Origin: Oscillibacter sp. | GTDB lineage: Bacteria; Bacillota; Clostridia; Oscillospirales; Oscillospiraceae | Assembly: GCA_003487665.1 (NCBI GenBank) | Contig: DNFA01000044.1 | Location: forward strand, 2,539 to 12,349 | Direction: 5' to 3' | DNA: 9,811 bases | Shown: piece after piece, positions 5,953 to 9,811 of the stretch | Layout of the letters: every line of letters starts with the position of its first letter | Position numbering within the stretch: the stretch's first letter is position 1 | Translations under genes and position numbers: made by a program | Notes under the pieces: generated by a model | The model's database searches: none | Told to the model about the DNA's origin: nothing | The model's input: the letters and a program-made list of their open reading frames with translations, nothing else

Positions 5953-6717
5953 TTGAACAGAAACCCCAAGATCCTGGCCGTGGCCGGTAAGGGCGGCGTG
6001 GGCAAGACGTCGCTGTCGGCTGCCTTCGTGCGGCTTTTGACCGAGACGCACCCGGACGCCCGGATCTTAGCCATCGACGCGGACCCCGCCGTGGGTCTGT
6101 CCACCGCCCTGGGGGTGGAGGTACGGCAGACCCTGGATGATATCCGCAAGCAGATCGTGTCCTCGGTGGAGGACGGCGAGCCGCGGGAGGCCATCGAGCT
6201 GCTCAGCGAGGCCCGGTACCGCATCTTCGACACCATGGTGGAGCAGCAGAAATTCTCCTTCCTGGCCATCGGCCGGCCGGAGACCGCCGGGTGCTACTGC
6301 AAGGTCAACGCCTACCTCAAGGAGATCATCAATCTTCTGGCCGGTGACTTCGACTATGTGGTCATCGACGGCGAGGCCGGCATTGAACAGATCAACCGCC
6401 GCGTCATGGAGAAGGTCACCCATCTGGTGCTGGTGACGGACCCCAGCCGCAAGGGCACCCAGGTGATCCAGACCATCAAGCGCGTGGCCGACGACCTGGT
6501 GATGTACGACCGCTGCGGCGCGGTGGTGAACCGGGTGACGGACCCGGCCATGATCCCCTACATTCATATTGAAGGCATTGATGTTCTCGCCTATATCGGC
6601 AGCGACGCCAAGCACGCCGCCAACGATATCCGGGGACTGAGTGTTTTTGATCTGCCTGACGACGCTCCGGTGATCGCAGGCGCCCGCGAAGCCCTGACAA
6701 AACTGCAGATCCTGTAA
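5953..6717 (+). CDS. CooC-like P-loop ATPase (metallocenter maturation)
   Basis: This 254-residue protein belongs to the MinD/ParA/CooC group of deviant Walker ATPases. CooC proteins are ATP-dependent dimers that hold nickel for carbon monoxide dehydrogenase. The N-terminus has the deviant Walker A motif GKGGVGKTS (residues 12-20), then AIDADPAVGLSTALG (about 40-54). A CxC motif (GCYC, Cys114 and Cys116) lies where CooC has its metal-binding CxC. A Walker B-like stretch with the CooC-type VVIDGEAGIEQINRR follows at about 136-150. The TTG at 5953 is chosen because it places the Walker A motif near the N-terminus and follows AAAGGA, though with a long spacer; an in-frame TTG at 5896 and ATGs at 5914 and 5920 lack a binding site. 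It is the first gene of the operon, 24 bases before the next. No CO dehydrogenase is visible, so it probably serves the neighbouring Fe-S enzyme, by delivering or checking a metal center. That role is inference. Confidence 0.83.
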   Translation: MNRNPKILAVAGKGGVGKTSLSAAFVRLLTETHPDARILAIDADPAVGLSTALGVEVRQTLDDIRKQIVSSVEDGEPREAIELLSEARYRIFDTMVEQQKFSFLAIGRPETAGCYCKVNAYLKEIINLLAGDFDYVVIDGEAGIEQINRRVMEKVTHLVLVTDPSRKGTQVIQTIKRVADDLVMYDRCGAVVNRVTDPAMIPYIHIEGIDVLAYIGSDAKHAANDIRGLSVFDLPDDAPVIAGAREALTKLQIL

Positions 6718-6741
6718 ACTTTTAGGAGAGAGGTGTAATTC

Positions 6742-7938
6742 TTGAGAGATCTGAAGCATTTGATCTACTTCGAAAATCTGCTGGAAAACGCCGACAATGA
6801 GCTGGTCAAGCAGGCTCAGGCGGACGGCAAGCTGGCCGTTGGCTATACCTGCTACCACGTGCCCGAGGCGCTGCTCAACGTCGGCAACTGCTTTTCCGTG
6901 CGCCTGCGGGCGCCCCGGACCGGCTCTTTGGACATCGCCACCTATTACATGTCCAACTATACCTGCGAGTTCGCCCGTGCCCTGGTGGAGCGGGGCATGG
7001 AGGGCGGCTTCCAGTTCCTGGACGCTTTGGCCGGTGTGGACGCCTGTTCCATGATGAACCGCGCCATGGAGCATTTTGAGATCCTCCAGCTGAACTCCAA
7101 GCCCAATTTCTTCGTGAGCCACTGCGACATCCCCTATAAAATCACCGACTACACCCTGGATTCCTACGTGTCCCAGATGCGCATCCATGTGCTGGACGAG
7201 CTGAAAAACCGCTACGGTGTGGACACCTCCGACGACGCCATCCGCGCCGCCGTGGCCCAGCATAACGAGGTCTGCCGCATCATCAGCGAGATCGGCGAAA
7301 TGCGCAAGGCCGATAACCCCGTCATCACCGGGTACGAGTTCCATGTGCTGAACCTGGTGACCTATACCTGTCCCAAGGACCTGATTCTCCCCTATCTGCG
7401 GGAGACCCTGGAGGAGCTGAAGGCCCGCCAGCCCGACGAGAAGCCCGCCTTCCGGGCCAGAGTCGCCATCGTGGGCAGCGAGATCGACGATCCCCAGCTG
7501 ACCAAGCTCATCGAGGGCTGCGGCGCCCTGGTGGTGTCCGACCGCTACTGCTTCGGCTCCACCCCCGGCCGCGAGGTCATCGAACTGAAGGACGACGAGG
7601 ATCCCCTGCGCCAGCTGTGCCTGCACGTGATGCAGCACTCCGAGTGCGCCCGGTATATCGCCGACGAGAAGGTCCAGCAGCGCCGGGATACTGCCGACCG
7701 TCTGGCCCGGGAGTTCAAGGCCGACGGCATCATCTATGAGCAGATGAAATACTGCGACTACTGGGGCTTTGAGCGGGCTCTGGTCAGCTACATCATGCAC
7801 GAGGAATACAACTGGCCGGTGCTGTCCATCGACCGCCTGTACAACAACGGCAATTCCGGCCAGCTGCGCACCCGCGTCCAGGCCTTTGTGGAATCCCTGG
7901 AGATCAAGCGCATCCAAAAGAACGGAGGGACCAAGTAA
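6742..7938 (+). CDS. 2-hydroxyacyl-CoA dehydratase / benzoyl-CoA reductase family, small subunit
   Basis: Members bind a [4Fe-4S] cluster and, after receiving one electron from an ATP-driven activator, either dehydrate (R)-2-hydroxyacyl-CoA through a ketyl radical or reduce aromatic CoA esters. The 398-residue length fits HgdB/BcrC-type subunits (about 380-400). Family marks include GYTCYHVPEALLNVG near 34-48, DACSMMNR near 100-107, DGIIYEQMKYCD near 328-339, and GQLRTRVQAFVESL near 373-386. Cys37, Cys75, Cys102 and Cys338 are candidate cluster ligands; the usual number is three plus another ligand. The TTG start follows AGGAGAGAGGTG. The gene's TAA overlaps the ATG of the next gene (TAATG), implying coupled translation and a 1:1 complex. 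Which reaction it performs cannot be read from sequence; divergence from the well-known Hgd, Had, Fld and Bcr sequences is my impression only. Confidence 0.85.
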   Translation: MRDLKHLIYFENLLENADNELVKQAQADGKLAVGYTCYHVPEALLNVGNCFSVRLRAPRTGSLDIATYYMSNYTCEFARALVERGMEGGFQFLDALAGVDACSMMNRAMEHFEILQLNSKPNFFVSHCDIPYKITDYTLDSYVSQMRIHVLDELKNRYGVDTSDDAIRAAVAQHNEVCRIISEIGEMRKADNPVITGYEFHVLNLVTYTCPKDLILPYLRETLEELKARQPDEKPAFRARVAIVGSEIDDPQLTKLIEGCGALVVSDRYCFGSTPGREVIELKDDEDPLRQLCLHVMQHSECARYIADEKVQQRRDTADRLAREFKADGIIYEQMKYCDYWGFERALVSYIMHEEYNWPVLSIDRLYNNGNSGQLRTRVQAFVESLEIKRIQKNGGTK

Positions 7939-9722
7939 TGGCAAAGATGAAATTCCCCAACCCCAAGTTCTTCCGGGCCAAGGACAACGTGGACTGGAAG
8001 GCACAGGGCCGGAACCTGCAGGAAGTGGGCGGCATCATCTGGGATATGCTGAAGGAGACCGACTGGAAGGCCTTCGCCGCCAAGCAGAAGGCCAACGTCC
8101 AGGACAATGTCCGCCGGGTGGTCCGCGAGGCCAAGACCATCGCCGCCATGACCCCCGCCGAACGGCTGGACCTGCTGAAAACCGGTGAAAAGCACCTGGG
8201 CACCCTGTACCGCAAGGGCGACATGGTCACCGTGCGCCGCGAGTGGCGCGGCGTGGCCGACACCGCCTATGACTTCAAGGAGTGGCTGCGGACGTGGGGC
8301 ATGCTGCTGGGCACCTTCTCCAAGGACCTGGTCCCGGCCCTGAACATGACGTTCTATTACCGGTGGATGATCTCCTATGTGTGCTGCGTCAGCTTCATGG
8401 ACAAGAACACCATGGGCCAGCGGAGCAACGCCCTGAAGATGAGCCATCTGCTGATCTACGATATCTTCCGCTATGTGGCCGAGAACCTGGTGTTCCTGGC
8501 CAAGTGCGACAAGAAGAACGGCAACAGCGCCGAGCTGAACAAGAAGGTGGTCCTGTTCGACGAGATGACCATGGGCCAGATCATGGCGGGCTTCCCGGAT
8601 CTGCTGGGCATCCCCTATCAGCTGATGCCCGTATTCCTGGTGTCCGAGATCGACCAGCTGACCTGCGTGCCGTATATTGACGCGGTGGAATCCTTCGGCC
8701 TGCCCGCCGATACCTGCCCCGTGCCCTCCTCCGAGTGCGGCGCTCTGGTCATCGACGCTCTGCCTCATATGGGCAACTGCTTCATCTCCTCCTCCATGCC
8801 CTGCGACGGGTCCACCATGGCCTCGTCCTATATGGCCCGCCGGTTCCCCGACCTGCCGGTGTTCCATCTGTGCTTCCCCGTCCGGTATGAGGACGAGGCC
8901 ACGCTGAAGATGGGCGCGGAGGACATCCGGGCCTGCATCAAGTTCATCGAGGAAAAGACCGGCGCCCAGTGGAGCTGGGACGCCTACTTCTCCGCCATGA
9001 AGCGCTTCAACGAGGAGACCAAGTACGAGCTGGAGAAGTGGGAGGTCAACAAGACCGCCTATCCTCAGCTGCTGGGTCCCTGCTACGAGCTGTTCCGCAA
9101 GTGGAACTATGAGATGGACGGCGGTATTGATCCCCGTGTCATGAAGACCTGCAAGAAGGTCAACAAGCTCCTGCTCCAGGCCTACGAGCGCCGCGACGAG
9201 GCGTGGGTGGGCAAGATGCGCTATCGCGGCATCGTGTGGTCCTGCCCGGCCCACTACTATGCCAACTTCTCCAACTGGCTGGCTAACTGCTGGGGCATCA
9301 ACATCCTGGTGGAGATGGAAAGTCTGAACTTCACCAAGCCCCTGGAGACCGAGGATCCCGAGCTGGCCCTGCTGGATCTGGCCCGTCTGTACGAGCGCAT
9401 GGTCATGCGCCGTCACACCAACGGCGGCTACCAGAACGTGGTGGACGAGCTGTGGCGTCAGTGCGAGGCGTGGAACGCCAACATCATCATCATGTATCAG
9501 AACGTGGCCTGCAAGAACATGGCCACCGTCCAGGGCATCCTGGATGAGCAGGGCCGCGAGCGGGGCTATCACCTGATCTGGATCGAGCACGATCTGATGG
9601 ATCCCCGCACCGTCTCCCGCAAGACCATGCGCGACAAGGTCAACGAGTATATGCGCACGGTGATGCGGGCCGAGCCTGTGGACCCCACCCTGCTGGACTT
9701 TGATGACGAAATTTGTATGTAA
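7938..9722 (+). CDS. 2-hydroxyacyl-CoA dehydratase / benzoyl-CoA reductase family, enlarged subunit
   Basis: This 594-residue protein is the partner of the preceding subunit. The C-terminal 390 residues carry the family fold: ESFGLPADTCPVPSSECGAL near 251-270, SSSMPCDGSTMASSY near 284-298, an EEKTGAQWSWDAYFSAMKRF helix near 338-357, GIVWSCPAHYY near 431-441, and a closing domain with MYQNVACKNM near 519-528 and an RDKVNEYMRTVM end. Candidate cluster cysteines are Cys260, Cys267, Cys289, Cys436 and Cys525. The first about 200 residues are extra compared with HgdA or BcrB (about 430-480 aa) and are rich in Lys, Trp and Arg, with a hydrophobic RWMISYVCCVSFMD stretch near 142-155. I do not recognise this extension. 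The start is ATG 7938 with GGAGGGA upstream, overlapping the previous stop. It is followed after 37 bases by the activator gene. Confidence 0.83.
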   Translation: MAKMKFPNPKFFRAKDNVDWKAQGRNLQEVGGIIWDMLKETDWKAFAAKQKANVQDNVRRVVREAKTIAAMTPAERLDLLKTGEKHLGTLYRKGDMVTVRREWRGVADTAYDFKEWLRTWGMLLGTFSKDLVPALNMTFYYRWMISYVCCVSFMDKNTMGQRSNALKMSHLLIYDIFRYVAENLVFLAKCDKKNGNSAELNKKVVLFDEMTMGQIMAGFPDLLGIPYQLMPVFLVSEIDQLTCVPYIDAVESFGLPADTCPVPSSECGALVIDALPHMGNCFISSSMPCDGSTMASSYMARRFPDLPVFHLCFPVRYEDEATLKMGAEDIRACIKFIEEKTGAQWSWDAYFSAMKRFNEETKYELEKWEVNKTAYPQLLGPCYELFRKWNYEMDGGIDPRVMKTCKKVNKLLLQAYERRDEAWVGKMRYRGIVWSCPAHYYANFSNWLANCWGINILVEMESLNFTKPLETEDPELALLDLARLYERMVMRRHTNGGYQNVVDELWRQCEAWNANIIIMYQNVACKNMATVQGILDEQGRERGYHLIWIEHDLMDPRTVSRKTMRDKVNEYMRTVMRAEPVDPTLLDFDDEICM

Positions 9723-9759
9723 TTTCGGACCATACTACATAAATAAGGAGTAATTGACT

Positions 9760-9811
9760 ATGAAATATTACGGCGGCTGCGACGTAGGGTCCACCTACAC
9801 CAAGGCAGTGA
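9760..9811 (+). CDS. BadF/BcrA/HgdC-type ATPase activator, 5' end only
   Basis: Only the first 17 codons are in the window: MKYYGGCDVGSTYTKAV. The GxDVGSTxTK motif is the first phosphate-binding loop of the ASKHA-fold ATPases BadF/BadG/BcrA/BcrD and HgdC. These homodimeric or heterodimeric [4Fe-4S] proteins use ATP hydrolysis to drive a low-potential electron into 2-hydroxyacyl-CoA dehydratases or benzoyl-CoA reductases. An AAGGAG (9745-9750) lies 9 bases before the ATG. Its place directly after the two enzyme subunits fits an activator dedicated to them. The gene runs off the window, so its cluster cysteines, length and domain number cannot be checked. Confidence 0.85.
   Translation, partial: MKYYGGCDVGSTYTKAV

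Noticed and set aside
6067..8004. 645-codon open frame on the minus strand opposite the CooC-like and small-subunit genes
   Set aside because: It spans two well-supported plus-strand genes and has the same biased, motif-free composition.
7788..9590. 600-codon open frame on the minus strand opposite the large subunit gene
   Set aside because: Same reason: complement of a GC-rich gene, no ribosome binding site of note and no recognisable domain.
7938..9722. Reading the large subunit as a double-cubane cluster protein
   Set aside because: Those proteins are single polypeptides of about 380-430 residues as I know them, whereas here two separate, overlapping subunit genes form a pair as in dehydratases and benzoyl-CoA reductases.
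1..9811. CRISPR arrays, tRNA or rRNA genes
   Set aside because: No regularly spaced repeats, cloverleaf-like segments or rRNA-like stretches were noticed on reading through; the element's target looks like a protein gene rather than a tRNA.

Overview
The window looks like a GC-rich, anaerobic gut-type Firmicute, most likely of the Oscillospiraceae/Clostridiales. This is inferred from a Firmicute-style mobile element (MOBP-type relaxase plus large serine recombinase), strong AGGAGG-like ribosome binding sites, TTG start codons, and oxygen-sensitive iron-sulfur/flavin chemistry. No taxonomic marker gene is present, so the genus cannot be given.

Region 1 (about 1-3261) is the right end of an integrated mobilizable or conjugative element. 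It holds a relaxase gene whose 3' part is overprinted in the +1 frame by a second gene for a small membrane-anchored protein, a hairpin terminator, a small gene of about 49 codons, a terminator-like hairpin, and a large serine recombinase. Just after the recombinase stop lies an imperfect inverted repeat centred on TC (GA on the other strand), which is a good candidate for the attR crossover. It is followed by about 30 codons of host-like coding sequence ending in TAA, apparently the 3' tail of a chromosomal gene at the insertion point. A strong 17-bp bidirectional terminator (3361-3400) closes this part.

Region 2 (3411-5687, minus strand) is one gene for a large iron-sulfur flavoenzyme of the 2-enoate reductase / 2,4-dienoyl-CoA reductase (Old Yellow Enzyme plus FAD/NAD domain) family. 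Region 3 (5953 to the window end, plus strand) is a divergent operon: a CooC-like P-loop ATPase with a CxC metal motif, two subunits of the 2-hydroxyacyl-CoA dehydratase / benzoyl-CoA reductase superfamily (398 aa and an unusually long 594 aa), and the first codons of a BadF/BcrA/HgdC-type ATPase activator. The intergenic region carries back-to-back sigma70-type promoters, each with a 17-bp spacer, separated by an AT-rich palindromic element that could be a shared operator.

Taken together, regions 2 and 3 look like a pathway module. An ATP-driven, low-potential electron activator would feed a two-subunit [4Fe-4S] radical dehydratase or reductase, helped by a CooC-like ATPase that may mature a metal site, and an enoate reductase would reduce the unsaturated product. 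The substrate cannot be read from the sequence. The CooC-like partner and the enlarged subunit do not fit the textbook 2-hydroxyglutaryl-CoA, phenyllactyl-CoA or benzoyl-CoA systems as I know them, so this operon is the best candidate here for an undescribed system.
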